Shown here: piece after piece, positions 27,305-36,227 of the stretch
Position numbering within the stretch: position 1 is the first letter of the stretch
Layout of the letters: each line of letters starts with the position of its first letter
NCBI RefSeq assembly: GCF_014640075.1
Contig: NZ_BMGG01000007.1
Location: 186,001 to 250,000 of the forward strand
DNA length: 64,000 bases
Reading direction: 5' to 3'
Origin: Chelatococcus reniformis
Lineage (GTDB): Bacteria > Pseudomonadota > Alphaproteobacteria > Rhizobiales > Beijerinckiaceae
Made by a program: the position numbers and the translations under genes
Notes under the pieces: generated by a model
Told to the model about the DNA's origin: nothing
What the model saw: the letters and a program-made list of their open reading frames with translations, nothing else
Database searches by the model: none

Positions 27305-28219
27305 ATGATCCGTGAGCCTGTCGCCACCTCCGATCCCGACGTTCGCCGAAGTCCCGCCCGCGTCGCCGTGATTCAGTTCGATCCCCAGGTTGGGGTGAAG
27401 AACCTCGCTGCGAATGCGGCCGCGGTGGATGTGCGCCTCGCCCAGGCTGCCGACGCTGGCGCGAATCTGATCGTGCTGCCGGAACTTGCGACCACCGGCT
27501 ACTGCTTCAAGAACCGCGCGGAGGCCTTCGCCCATGCCGAAGAACTGCCTGGCCCGACGGTCGAGCGCTGGGAGGCCTTCGCCCGCGAGCGCGGCGTCTA
27601 TATCGTGGGCTGCCTGCCCGAACGCGACGGCGTCCGGCTGTTCGACACGGCGATCCTCATCGGCCCGGACGGCGTCATTGGCAAGTATCGCAAGACGCAT
27701 CTTTGGAACGAGGAGAAGCTGTTCTTCACGCCTGGCGACCTGGGCTTTCCCGTGTTCGAGACCCCGATCGGACGGATTGGCCTGCTGGTGTGCTGGGATA
27801 TCTGGTTCCCTGAGACGGCGCGTCTTGTTGCGCAGCAGGGCGCCGACATCATCTGCGTCCCGACGGGCTGGGTCTGGACCCCGCCGCCGCTCTATGATGC
27901 GAGTGGCGTTTGCATGGCCGCCTATCTCACCATGGCAGCCGCCCACTCGAACAACGTCTTCATCGCCACCGCTGACCGGATTGGCATCGAGCGCGGGGCC
28001 GGCTTCATGGGCAACTCGCTGATCGCCAACACGACGGGCTGGCCGATCGGCCGGATCGCCGGGCCCGACGAGGACGTGATCCTCTACGCCGACATCGACC
28101 TCGTCCAGGCGCGGACGGCGCCCATTTGGAACCAGCTCAACGATCTCCTGCGGGATCGCCGCATCGATCTCTACGATCAGATGCTCGGCTATCGCGGCGG
28201 GCCGGCCCTGCCGCGCTGA
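27305..28219 (+). CDS. Carbon-nitrogen hydrolase (nitrilase superfamily)
   Basis: 304-aa hydrolase with the full catalytic triad: E60 (VLPELATTGY), K129 (KYRKTHLW) and C162 (LLVCWDIWFPE). The sequence around the Cys and the length fit amidase/N-carbamoylase-like or aliphatic nitrilase branches. It would hydrolyse an amide, carbamoyl or nitrile bond in the cytoplasm to give a carboxylic acid and ammonia. Regulated, in all likelihood, by the divergent HxlR protein. It converges with a crotonase gene. Confidence 0.88.
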   Translation: MIREPVATSDPDVRRSPARVAVIQFDPQVGVKNLAANAAAVDVRLAQAADAGANLIVLPELATTGYCFKNRAEAFAHAEELPGPTVERWEAFARERGVYIVGCLPERDGVRLFDTAILIGPDGVIGKYRKTHLWNEEKLFFTPGDLGFPVFETPIGRIGLLVCWDIWFPETARLVAQQGADIICVPTGWVWTPPPLYDASGVCMAAYLTMAAAHSNNVFIATADRIGIERGAGFMGNSLIANTTGWPIGRIAGPDEDVILYADIDLVQARTAPIWNQLNDLLRDRRIDLYDQMLGYRGGPALPR

Positions 28220-28319
28220 TCTCAACGCTTCGCGCGCAACTGTGCTGCCTTCGCGTTGCGCACGGGATCGATGTCTTGTTGCAGCTTCAGCCGATCCACC
28301 TCCAGCGTCTTGCTCTTCT

Positions 28320-29123
28320 CTATCTTCGCGCAGCGAAATTTGGCGGTCGCCGCTGGAAGAACGAGGTCACTCCCTCGCGCAGATCCGGATGCATAAAGCC
28401 GTCCACTCGCAGTGCGCGAATGACTTCGCTTTCGCGCATCTCGCCATCTGCAACGGCGCGCAGGCTCTGCTTGGCCAACCAGATGGAGTATGCTGAATTC
28501 GTCAGTAGCGTTTCTAGATATAGCTCGACTTCTCGATCGAGATCGTCTGGCGAAACAAGCCTGTCCAGTAAGCCAATACGTAAGGCGTCCTCGGCGATCA
28601 ATCTACGGCCGGTGAACAACATATCTCGAGCCTGCCCCGGGCCGACCAGCTGGACCAGCCGGCGCGTGGATGAATAGCTGTAGTTGGCTCCAAGCTTGGC
28701 AGGCGGGGCCGCAAACACGCTGTCGTTCGACGCGATGCGAATGTCGCAGGCCAGAGCGATCTCGACGCCCGCCCCGATGCAAAAACCGCGGATGCGCGAG
28801 ATCGTCGGTACGGCACAAGAGGCGATCGATTCGGTCGCCGCCTCGACGGCCGCCATGAAGGCTTCCGCCCTCTCGTGTACGCCGAGGCAATCCCGCAACT
28901 CGTCCAAATCCGCACCTGCGGCAAACGCCTGCTCGCCGGCGCCGCGAATCACAATGGCGGCGATTCGCCGGTCGGCTCGGGCGCGTTCCATGATTGCCGG
29001 TAGCGACAGCCACATGTCGAGGCACATGGCGTTTCGCTTCTCGGGCCAATTGAGCACGACTGTATAGACGCGACCGCTCAACGTGGCGTCGACGACCCCT
29101 TTATTCGCTGCCGACGATGGCAT
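28320..29123 (-). CDS. Enoyl-CoA hydratase/isomerase family protein
   Basis: 267-aa crotonase-fold protein. The oxyanion-hole segments are visible (GAGEQAFAAGADLDEL; GFCIGAGVEIALACDIRIAS), but the second hydratase glutamate, usually in a PExxxGL context, is replaced in FAAPPAKLGANYSY, so simple enoyl-CoA hydration is doubtful; isomerase, decarboxylase or thioesterase chemistry is possible. GAGGAAGCTC precedes the start. It is followed on the plus side by the convergent nitrilase and preceded by an SDR and an ACAD on the same strand. Confidence 0.85.
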   Translation of the reverse strand: MPSSAANKGVVDATLSGRVYTVVLNWPEKRNAMCLDMWLSLPAIMERARADRRIAAIVIRGAGEQAFAAGADLDELRDCLGVHERAEAFMAAVEAATESIASCAVPTISRIRGFCIGAGVEIALACDIRIASNDSVFAAPPAKLGANYSYSSTRRLVQLVGPGQARDMLFTGRRLIAEDALRIGLLDRLVSPDDLDREVELYLETLLTNSAYSIWLAKQSLRAVADGEMRESEVIRALRVDGFMHPDLREGVTSFFQRRPPNFAARR

Positions 29124-29320
29124 GAGCTTCCTCGTGGATCATGAACAAACCAATTCGGTTGCGGACCAGGCTGCCTCGTTGCGCTCGACCGCGTTTCCGT
29201 AAGACAGACACATATCGCGGATAAGAGGTCGCGCCTGGATCCAAAGCATGGAGCGCAATCTTGTGGGCAAAGCGGATCCCGTATTTGGCGAGCGTGTCCC
29301 TTCAGACCGGAATCATGCTC

Positions 29321-29427
29321 TAGCGCATTTCCGCGTTTCTTCGAATCGCTGAAATGCTCTATCTGTTTGACTTGTCGCGCTTTCTTCTTCACGCGAACCG
29401 GCGTCCACTTCGCTCGAAAGCGCTTCA
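29321..29427 (-). repeat. Stop-codon-anchored MITE-like repeat, copy D
   Basis: About 102-bp copy, the longest, with a small insertion (TTTCTTCTTCACG). CTAG lies at its inner end (TA 29321-29322); the outer end abuts the TGA stop of the SDR gene (TGAAGCGCTTTCGAGCG on the minus strand), the only copy where the stop is not TAG. Confidence 0.83.
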
Positions 29428-30198
29428 GCCATGCATCGTCAGGCCACCGGACACGCTGACGACCTGGCCGGTGATGAAGCTTGCTTCGTCGCTGGCCAGG
29501 AAGGCCACGATCCCGGCCACGTCCTCAGGCAGACCGATGCGCTTCAGGGGGACAGCCGCGATCATCCGGTTGAGAATCGTCTGCGCCTCGGCGCTGTCGC
29601 CGTCGTCGAGCGCCGCATCCATCATAGGTGTCTTGGTCGGGCCGGGCGCGACGGCATTAAAGGTCACGCCGCTTCGGGCGAACTCGCGCGCCAAAGTCTT
29701 CGACATGGCAATAACACCGGCTTTGCAGGCAGAATACACAGCTTGGCCCGAAGAACCGACACGCCCGGCGTCAGACGATATGGACACCACCCGGCCATAC
29801 TTCCGCTCGGCCATGCCCGGCGCGACCTGATGCATGACATTGACCGGACCTTTGAGGTTGATAGCAATTACCTGATCGTGCAACTCAACGGTCGAGCTGG
29901 CGAAGTTCACCACCTTGTCCCAGCCGGCGCAGTTGATGAGGATCTCGGTCGGCCCTAGGGCCGCCTCGGCCCGAGCGACGCAGCGTTGCACGGCGGCATA
30001 GTCAGAAATGTCGACGCCATCGAAACGGGCATCGCCACCGGCCGCCCTGAGCGCGCCAGCCACGCGATCGGCGCCCTCGACGTTCCGATCAAGAATCGAG
30101 ATCTTTACGCCTTCATCGACGAGGCGATGGCAGATCGCCTCGCCAATGCCGCTGCCGCCGCCCGTCACGATGGCGGCCCGCCCCTTCAATCCACGCAT
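29425..30198 (-). CDS. SDR family oxidoreductase
   Basis: 257-aa short-chain dehydrogenase. TGGGSGIG binds NAD(P), NCAG is the structural motif, and the catalytic Ser, Tyr and Lys lie in SISSDAG and YSACKAG. The NAVAPGPTKTPM and TGQVVSVSGGLT segments are typical of 3-hydroxyacyl-CoA/3-oxoacyl-type SDRs. ATG 30198 is preceded by GGAGAG. A beta-oxidation-like role fits its ACAD and crotonase neighbours. Its stop codon touches repeat copy D, and a remnant of another SDR lies directly upstream. Confidence 0.88.
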   Translation of the reverse strand: MRGLKGRAAIVTGGGSGIGEAICHRLVDEGVKISILDRNVEGADRVAGALRAAGGDARFDGVDISDYAAVQRCVARAEAALGPTEILINCAGWDKVVNFASSTVELHDQVIAINLKGPVNVMHQVAPGMAERKYGRVVSISSDAGRVGSSGQAVYSACKAGVIAMSKTLAREFARSGVTFNAVAPGPTKTPMMDAALDDGDSAEAQTILNRMIAAVPLKRIGLPEDVAGIVAFLASDEASFITGQVVSVSGGLTMHG

Positions 30199-30233
30199 GA
30201 CTCTCTCCAAAACAGTTATCGTCCAACGGCCGA

Positions 30234-30452
30234 TCAGGTCACGGTCATGCGGCCGTCGATCACTACCACTTGTCCGGCCATGAAGTTGGAGGCTCGTATG
30301 CCGGGAAAGCTGCAGCCCTCGCGATCTCGTCGGGCTCGCCCGGCCGGCCCATTGGCGCGACTGTTCCAATCGTTGAGGTTGTCTGGGTCGTCCCGAAGCG
30401 CTTTAGCGAATTGCGACCTCACGAGACCCGGAGTTATACAATTAATGCGCAC
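30234..30452 (-). pseudogene. 3' remnant of an SDR gene
   Basis: A 219-bp fragment reading RINCITPGLVRSQFAKAL and, at the end, ASNFMAGQVVVIDGRMTVT, which are the second half and C-terminus of an SDR. Between them the sense passes into another frame (PMGRPGEPDEIA) and back, so two compensating indels have occurred. Nothing of the N-terminal Rossmann half remains upstream. It sits just before the intact SDR gene and is a decayed gene or a recombination scar. Confidence 0.7.
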
Positions 30453-30579
30453 ATTAAGTTAGGAAGTCTCGAGGGTCAACAAAAAATGACTTACGGCTCA
30501 CTATTCATTGTCGTAAGCGTCGGCCGTAGGACGTGGCGCACGAACGGGAGGAGTAAGGCGGCAATCAGCCTATGCCGCG

Positions 30580-31260
30580 CTATCGAAACAGGGCTTTGGC
30601 TACGAACTTTCGATAGCTGTCAAAAAATCGCTTCGGCACACGCTTGCGATTGCCTTCGGCGCTCAACATCATATGCGACAATCCGTTACGGATCGAGATC
30701 AGGAGGTCGGCCACGTCCCCCAATTCCTTGGGATCCATGCGCTCGATCTCTCCGCGCTCCATGCTGCGCTCTAGGGCGCGGATGTAGCCCTTACGCACGA
30801 TCACCCCGAAGCGAGCGAAGCCTTCGGGTGCCATCACGGTGGCCTCGTTGACCAGTCGGGCGCTTTCCTTTGTCTCGCGAAAAAAATCGAAAAACGCCTC
30901 GAGCCGCCGCACTTCTCGATCCACCCCGCAGAGACCCGGCTCCATGCGCGAGGCGATATACTCGTTCATTTTCTGGGCATAGCGCGGGGGCAACAGATCG
31001 AGGATGGCTTGGCGCGTTTCGAAGTAGTTGTAGAATGTGCCCTGGGCGACGTTGGCGGCCTCAGTAATTCGCGAGATCGAAGCCTCGGCATAACCGTATT
31101 TGCCGACCATCTCAGCCGCGGCTTCGATCAGCAGTTGCTCGGTTCGGACAGCTTTCTCTTCCCTGGAGAGGCGCCTTGGCCTCGTCCCCGTCCTCACGCC
31201 CGCACGTCCGCCCGCCATTTGAAGCTCGCCTGTCGATTCCCGATAGCGCACTTCTACCAT
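30580..31260 (-). CDS. TetR/AcrR family transcriptional regulator
   Basis: 226 aa from ATG 31260 (ATG 31218 is an alternative). The HTH reads ISRITEAANVAQGTFYNYF; the C-terminal domain has the FFRETKESARLVNEA helix. It lies between the ACAD gene and the SDR/crotonase genes on the same strand and probably represses this fatty-acid-like catabolic block. The region is less GC-rich than the rest of the window. Confidence 0.87.
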   Translation of the reverse strand: MVEVRYRESTGELQMAGGRAGVRTGTRPRRLSREEKAVRTEQLLIEAAAEMVGKYGYAEASISRITEAANVAQGTFYNYFETRQAILDLLPPRYAQKMNEYIASRMEPGLCGVDREVRRLEAFFDFFRETKESARLVNEATVMAPEGFARFGVIVRKGYIRALERSMERGEIERMDPKELGDVADLLISIRNGLSHMMLSAEGNRKRVPKRFFDSYRKFVAKALFR

Positions 31261-31322
31261 GGCGGACACACCTGCTGGCAACGCATTGCAAGGCGCGGGC
31301 CCCTTCTGTAGCGTCCACGAAT

Positions 31323-32555
31323 TCAGCTGAGAGCCGAACCGTTCGCGATCAGGTCGCGCTGAATGATCATCTTGAGCACCTCGTTGGTGCCCTCGTAGAT
31401 CTGCAGCACCCGCTGGTCTCGGTATAGCTTCTCGACGACTGAGCCCTGCAGATAGCCGGCACCGCCAAAAATCTGTAGAGCCGAGCTGCACACGAATTCC
31501 GCGGTTTCGGCGGCAAAAAGTTTGGCCATCGACGCCTCCTTAACGCGGCTAAACCCTTCCTCTTTCAGGCGCGCCGCGTGGTGATAGAGTTGGCGTGCCG
31601 CCTCGATGCGTGTGCCCATGTCGGCAAGCAAGAAGCCGATCGCCTGATGCTCGATCAGAAATTTGCCGAAGCTCTTCCGCGTCCGCGCGTGGCCAAGCGC
31701 TTGGTCGTACCCGGCTTGAGCGACGCCCACCGCCTGGGCCGCGACGCCAATCCGGTTGGTGTCGAGACCCTCAAGGATGATGCGGTAGCCGTCACCGACG
31801 GGGCCGAGCACGTCCTCGTCGGTGAGCTCCAGCCCCTCCAGAGCAATTTGGCAGATGTCCATAATGCGATGGCCGAGCTTTTTTTCGCGCCGAAGTACGG
31901 TGTAACCTGGCATGTGGGGCTTTATGAGGAATGCCGTCAGGCCGCGTTTGCCGGCGGATGGGTCGGTGCTTGCCAGAAGAATCGCCGCGCCAGCCGAGCT
32001 GCCGCCCGAAATGAAGATCTTGTGTCCGTCGACCACCCAGCGGTCGCCCTTGCGGACCGCTCGCGTCTTCAGGTTGGAAAGGTCGGAGCCTACATCCGGT
32101 TCACTCAGCAGGAGCGCGATGTAGTGACGTCCCTCCACCACCGGCCGCAGAAACTCTTGTTTCTGTCGCTCGGTCCCATGCTGCACGAGCTTGGCAACGA
32201 AGGGAAAGGAGACTCCTCCGATCTGGTTGGCAATTGCACAGTCGCCGTAGGCGAGCTCCTCGACCACCAACGCCCAAGCAACGACTCCCATATCGGATCC
32301 GCCCAACTCCGCAGGCGCACAAACGCCATGTAACCCGAGTTCGCCGAGTTTTCGCCAAATGTGCGCTGGCGCCGCTTCCGCCTGATCCCAGGCCACCGCG
32401 TGAGGGACAATTTCATTGCGGACAAAACGCCGGGTCAGGTCACGAATAGCCAGTTGATCCTCTGTGAACCGGGGCCGGCTGCTCAGGGTATCCGGAGGTC
32501 GGGGCGCATCGACGGAGCGCGTTAACCCGCCCCGCAAGGCGGAAAGTTCGGCCAT
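31323..32555 (-). CDS. Acyl-CoA dehydrogenase
   Basis: 410-aa FAD flavoprotein with canonical motifs: LSEPDVGSDLSNLKT in the middle domain, and IFGGAGYLQGS...QIYEGTNEVLKMIIQRDL at the C-terminus, including the catalytic Glu in YEGT. I chose ATG 32555 because GGAGA lies eight bases upstream, whereas ATG 32588 lacks a ribosome site. It introduces the alpha-beta double bond in acyl-CoA thioesters. It is divergent to an AMP-forming CoA ligase across a 300-bp A/T-rich region, so activation and oxidation are likely co-regulated by the TetR protein. Confidence 0.92.
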   Translation of the reverse strand: MAELSALRGGLTRSVDAPRPPDTLSSRPRFTEDQLAIRDLTRRFVRNEIVPHAVAWDQAEAAPAHIWRKLGELGLHGVCAPAELGGSDMGVVAWALVVEELAYGDCAIANQIGGVSFPFVAKLVQHGTERQKQEFLRPVVEGRHYIALLLSEPDVGSDLSNLKTRAVRKGDRWVVDGHKIFISGGSSAGAAILLASTDPSAGKRGLTAFLIKPHMPGYTVLRREKKLGHRIMDICQIALEGLELTDEDVLGPVGDGYRIILEGLDTNRIGVAAQAVGVAQAGYDQALGHARTRKSFGKFLIEHQAIGFLLADMGTRIEAARQLYHHAARLKEEGFSRVKEASMAKLFAAETAEFVCSSALQIFGGAGYLQGSVVEKLYRDQRVLQIYEGTNEVLKMIIQRDLIANGSALS

Positions 32556-32858
32556 AGGCTGTCTCCATATAAATGACGACTGGTTCATAAATCATCTATG
32601 TTAAGGTCGGCATCGACGTCAATCGCTCCGACACTAATGAACCGAGCGCTTGGTCAGCTCTTATCAAGGGCGAAGCGTCGGAGAGCGCTCGGCAACGACC
32701 TAATATGAGGGATGAGCCATCAATCATAATTGTTTGCAAGCCGATTTTTTTTTGCTAGGGGTGCATCCACAGCGGCTGATCGCGTCAGCTTCGCAATTTC
32801 GGCTGGGCGCGACGGCGGACCGAACGAACACATTGCTACGGTTCCGGGGAGACAGCTC

Positions 32859-34364
32859 ATGAATGCCGCCGACATCCTTCGCCGTTCCGCGCGCCTGTAT
32901 GATGATCGGCCCGTGTTGTATTTCCGCGACCGACCCATGGGCCGCGTGGCGTTTGATTTGCTCGCCCGAAAGGGGGTCGCCATCTTGGCAGACGCCGGTG
33001 TGGCGCCCGGCGATCGAGTGGCCATCCTCGCGGGTAACAAGCCGGAATGGCTCGCGTGCTATTTCGCGATTCTTGCGGTCGGCGCCGTGATTGTACCGAT
33101 CAACCCGGCGCTCACACCCAATGAGATCGCTTACATCGTCGATGACAGCGCACCGGCGGTGATCTTCGTTGACGACGCGTTGAGGCAAAATCTTGCTGCT
33201 GCGTCCCACCACCCGAAGGTCGTCAGTCTCCCGTCCGATTCCAGAGCTGCGTCGGACTGGGACCGCTACGCCGGTCCTCCCGCCCAAGATTTCGCGCCAG
33301 TCGCGGTGGCACCGGAGGACCCCTCCATTATCTACTACACCTCCGGCACGACTGGCCGGCCGAAGGGCGCGGTCATGCCACACCGATCGACCTTGTCCAC
33401 GTATGAGAGCACGGCGCGGTGGCTGGGCCTGTCGCCAGCGGACACGGTGGTGATCACCGGCTCGTTCGCCTTCATCCTCCATTCCACCTTGGCCGCCGGC
33501 AGTCACCTGGGCGCTGGCGGGACGCTGGTCATACAGGAGCGCTTCCATCCCCAAAATGCTCTGACCGCGATATTGCGCTATCGCGGCACCGTCATTTTCT
33601 GGGTGCCGACCATGTATGTCATGGCCTGCGAATTCGCCGAAAAGAACCTAATCGACCTGTCTTCGCTACGGATCTGCATCTCGGCCGGCGCGCCGCTGCC
33701 CTGGGCGGTGGCGGAGCGGTTCCATGCTCTGTTCGGCAAGCACGTCCTGAGCGGCTGGGGCATGTCGGAGGGCACGCCTGTCACGGGCTTCGACCCGTCA
33801 GGCTCGGGCCGGCCGGAATCGATCGGAAAACCGCTAGAGGGTTGCGTGGTGCGCGTGCTCGACAACGCCGGCAACGAGGTCGGGCTGCACGAGGTGGGAG
33901 AGTTGGTCTATCTCAGCCCCAAGAACATGACTGGCTATCTCAAAAGGCCCGCGGAAACGGCGGAGACGCTGCGCGACGGCTGGATCCATAGCGGCGACCT
34001 CGGCTGGCGCGACCAGGATGGCTACCTATACATCTCTGGCCGCAAGAAAGACATGATTATCCGAGGCGGTGCCAAGATCTACCCGGCAGAGGTAGAGGAA
34101 ATTGTAATGCGTAGCGAAGATATTCTAGAATCGGCGATCGTCGGCGGTCCAGATATACGCTTCGGGGAACGCATTGTCGCTTTCGTGACTGCCCGAGAGG
34201 GCAAAAAGTTGGACCTATCTGTTCTTCGCGCTTACTGCGAAAAGAACCTCGCTTCCTACAAGGTGCCACAAGAGTTCATCGTCGTTGACGATCTGCCGCG
34301 CGGCCCGACCGGCAAAATCCTCAAGCGGGTGTTGCGCGATCGGCTGTTTGGCGAGGCTCTCTGA
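32859..34364 (+). CDS. Long/medium-chain acyl-CoA synthetase (AMP-forming)
   Basis: 501-aa ANL ligase. P-loop YTSGTTGRPKGAV at about residues 160-172, the GWGMSEGT motif, the GWIHSGDLGW hinge and the C-terminal Lys in GPTGKILKR are all present. ATG 32859 is preceded by GGGGAGA; the frame continues upstream without family sequence. Closest in pattern to FadD-like and caiC/feruloyl-type ligases. It starts a plus-strand run with a lactonase-like protein, a crotonase and two binding proteins, and would activate the acid imported or released by them. Confidence 0.9.
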   Translation: MNAADILRRSARLYDDRPVLYFRDRPMGRVAFDLLARKGVAILADAGVAPGDRVAILAGNKPEWLACYFAILAVGAVIVPINPALTPNEIAYIVDDSAPAVIFVDDALRQNLAAASHHPKVVSLPSDSRAASDWDRYAGPPAQDFAPVAVAPEDPSIIYYTSGTTGRPKGAVMPHRSTLSTYESTARWLGLSPADTVVITGSFAFILHSTLAAGSHLGAGGTLVIQERFHPQNALTAILRYRGTVIFWVPTMYVMACEFAEKNLIDLSSLRICISAGAPLPWAVAERFHALFGKHVLSGWGMSEGTPVTGFDPSGSGRPESIGKPLEGCVVRVLDNAGNEVGLHEVGELVYLSPKNMTGYLKRPAETAETLRDGWIHSGDLGWRDQDGYLYISGRKKDMIIRGGAKIYPAEVEEIVMRSEDILESAIVGGPDIRFGERIVAFVTAREGKKLDLSVLRAYCEKNLASYKVPQEFIVVDDLPRGPTGKILKRVLRDRLFGEAL

Positions 34365-34413
34365 GCGCCACCCCCGCCCCCTACAGATCACGACCTAATC
34401 AATAGGAGCCGAC

Positions 34414-35292
34414 ATGCCGAGCGTAGGACCCGTGGAGACGATCTCGACCGGCCACGGATTATTAGAAGGGCCAGTGTGGGACGAGCGCCTTGGCTTACTA
34501 GTCGCCGACGCCGCCGTGGGCGGGGTGTGGCGCCTCGGCTCTGGTACGCCAACCGTTGTCGTGCCGCATCGGCGCGGAATAGGCGGCCTCGCCCTGCACG
34601 AGAACGGCGCGGTGGTCATCGGCGGCCGCAATATCGCGTTGAAGTGGCCGGCTGGCGAAGGCCGCGACGAGACCGTCGTGCTGCTCGACAACGATCCTGC
34701 CGCCGACGTCATCGGCTACAACGACTTCACCACCGATGCCGCGGGCCGCATCTACGTGGGCTCGCTCGCCTTCGTCGCCATGCATGCCGATCGCGGCGGC
34801 AAGGCCGGGCGGTTACACGTGATCGATCTTGACGGAAGCGTCCGTTCCGTCGCCGACGATGTCATGCTGACCAACGGGCTCGACTTCTCACCCGACGGAA
34901 CGCGCCTCTACCACTCCGATACGTTGAGGAGCACCGTGTACGTCTACGACGTCGAACCGAACGGCGACGTGCGCAACAGGCGGAACTTCGTGACGCTCGA
35001 CGGTGCCATGCCCGATGGCCTCGCGGTCGATTCTGGGGGCAATGTTTGGGTGGCTGAGCCACACAGCGGCACCGTCCGAGCCTATGCGCCCGACGGCCGG
35101 CCAGTTTCCAGTGTCAGTATTCCCGTTCCGATGGTCACGAGCCTCTGCTTCGGGGGGGCCGATCTCAAGGACCTCTACATAGTCTCTGGTTCGGAAGGAC
35201 TTGATACCGATCACGGTGCCGGTGTCTGGCGCGCACGCGTCGAAGTGCCAGGGAAGCGCAGCCCCCTGGCACGCGTTGCGCTGCCCCGCTGA
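34414..35292 (+). CDS. SMP-30/gluconolactonase-like protein
   Basis: 292-aa six-bladed beta-propeller of the SMP-30/LRE family. The N-terminal EGPVWDE motif carries the metal-binding Glu, NDFTTDAAGRIYVGS includes the conserved Asn and the TNGLDFSPDGTRLYHSDT segment carries Asn and Asp ligands. Members hydrolyse sugar or alkyl lactones with a divalent metal. AGGAG precedes the start, 49 bp after the ligase gene, and a crotonase follows. Beside a CoA ligase it may open a lactone to the hydroxy acid that is then activated. No signal peptide is visible. Confidence 0.85.
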   Translation: MPSVGPVETISTGHGLLEGPVWDERLGLLVADAAVGGVWRLGSGTPTVVVPHRRGIGGLALHENGAVVIGGRNIALKWPAGEGRDETVVLLDNDPAADVIGYNDFTTDAAGRIYVGSLAFVAMHADRGGKAGRLHVIDLDGSVRSVADDVMLTNGLDFSPDGTRLYHSDTLRSTVYVYDVEPNGDVRNRRNFVTLDGAMPDGLAVDSGGNVWVAEPHSGTVRAYAPDGRPVSSVSIPVPMVTSLCFGGADLKDLYIVSGSEGLDTDHGAGVWRARVEVPGKRSPLARVALPR

Positions 35293-35339
35293 TCCAGCAT
35301 GGCCGTCGCGACGTCAGCACGTCTCAGCCGGAGGAAACC

Positions 35340-36119
35340 ATGAGCAGTCATCCCGTCCTGACCGAGGCGACCGACGGCCTCCTTGTTGTCACCATCAACC
35401 GCCCCGAAGCCCGCAACGCGATCAACGGACCAGTCGCCCGCGGCATCCGCGATGCGATGCAGCGGCTCGATTCCGACCCTGCTCTGCGCGTCGCCATCAT
35501 CACCGGCGCGGGCGGAAATTTCTGCGCCGGTATGGACCTGAAGGCCCTGGCCGCCGGCGAGGATGTGATGAACGAAGTGGTGATCGAGGGCTTCGGCTTC
35601 GGCGGCCTTGCCGAAGCCAGCGTGCGTAAGCCCCTGATCGCTGCCGTCGAGGGTTTCGCGCTGGCCGGCGGCCTGGAAATTGCGCTCGCGTGCGATTTGA
35701 TCGTCGCCGGTAGCGATGCCCGATTTGGCATTCCCGAGGTCAAACGTGGCCTCGTCGCCGGTGGTGGGGCGCTGCTGCGCCTGCCGCGGCAAATGCCGCG
35801 CCGCCTCGCTATGGAGCTCGCGCTCACCGGCAGCATCATGACGGCTGCCACATCGCTGCAGTACGGGTTGATAAACCGCGTCGTGCCCGCGGGCAACGCC
35901 CTCGCAGAAGCCGCTGTGCTTGCCCGGACAATCATCGAAAACGCTCCCCTGGCCGTAGAGGCAAGCAAGGCCATCATTGCCCGTTCCCAGGACTGGCCGT
36001 CCACTTCGATGTTCCGCGAGCAGGACGCTCTCATGGCGCCGGTCCTCGCCTCCCAAGATGTCAAAGAGGGGGCGAGCGCCTTCAGCCAGAAGCGGCAACC
36101 GGTCTGGCTGGGCAAGTGA
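35340..36119 (+). CDS. Enoyl-CoA hydratase (crotonase family)
   Basis: 259-aa crotonase with the two oxyanion segments (GAGGNFCAGMDLKAL; EGFALAGGLEIALACDL) and the PEVKRGLVAG segment carrying a catalytic-type Glu. Start preceded by GGAGGAAACC. Third enzyme in the plus-strand run after the CoA ligase and lactonase-like gene, followed by two binding proteins. Hydration of an enoyl-CoA made by the divergent ACAD is the simplest reading. Confidence 0.9.
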   Translation: MSSHPVLTEATDGLLVVTINRPEARNAINGPVARGIRDAMQRLDSDPALRVAIITGAGGNFCAGMDLKALAAGEDVMNEVVIEGFGFGGLAEASVRKPLIAAVEGFALAGGLEIALACDLIVAGSDARFGIPEVKRGLVAGGGALLRLPRQMPRRLAMELALTGSIMTAATSLQYGLINRVVPAGNALAEAAVLARTIIENAPLAVEASKAIIARSQDWPSTSMFREQDALMAPVLASQDVKEGASAFSQKRQPVWLGK

Positions 36120-36227
36120 GGCCAGCGCTGATTGGCCGGCCCATTCCAAACAGAGAAGAGATTTCCGTCATCACGACCGGCTCCAAGAGGCCAGACGAAA
36201 AGCCGGCGCAAACTAAAGGGAGGAGCG

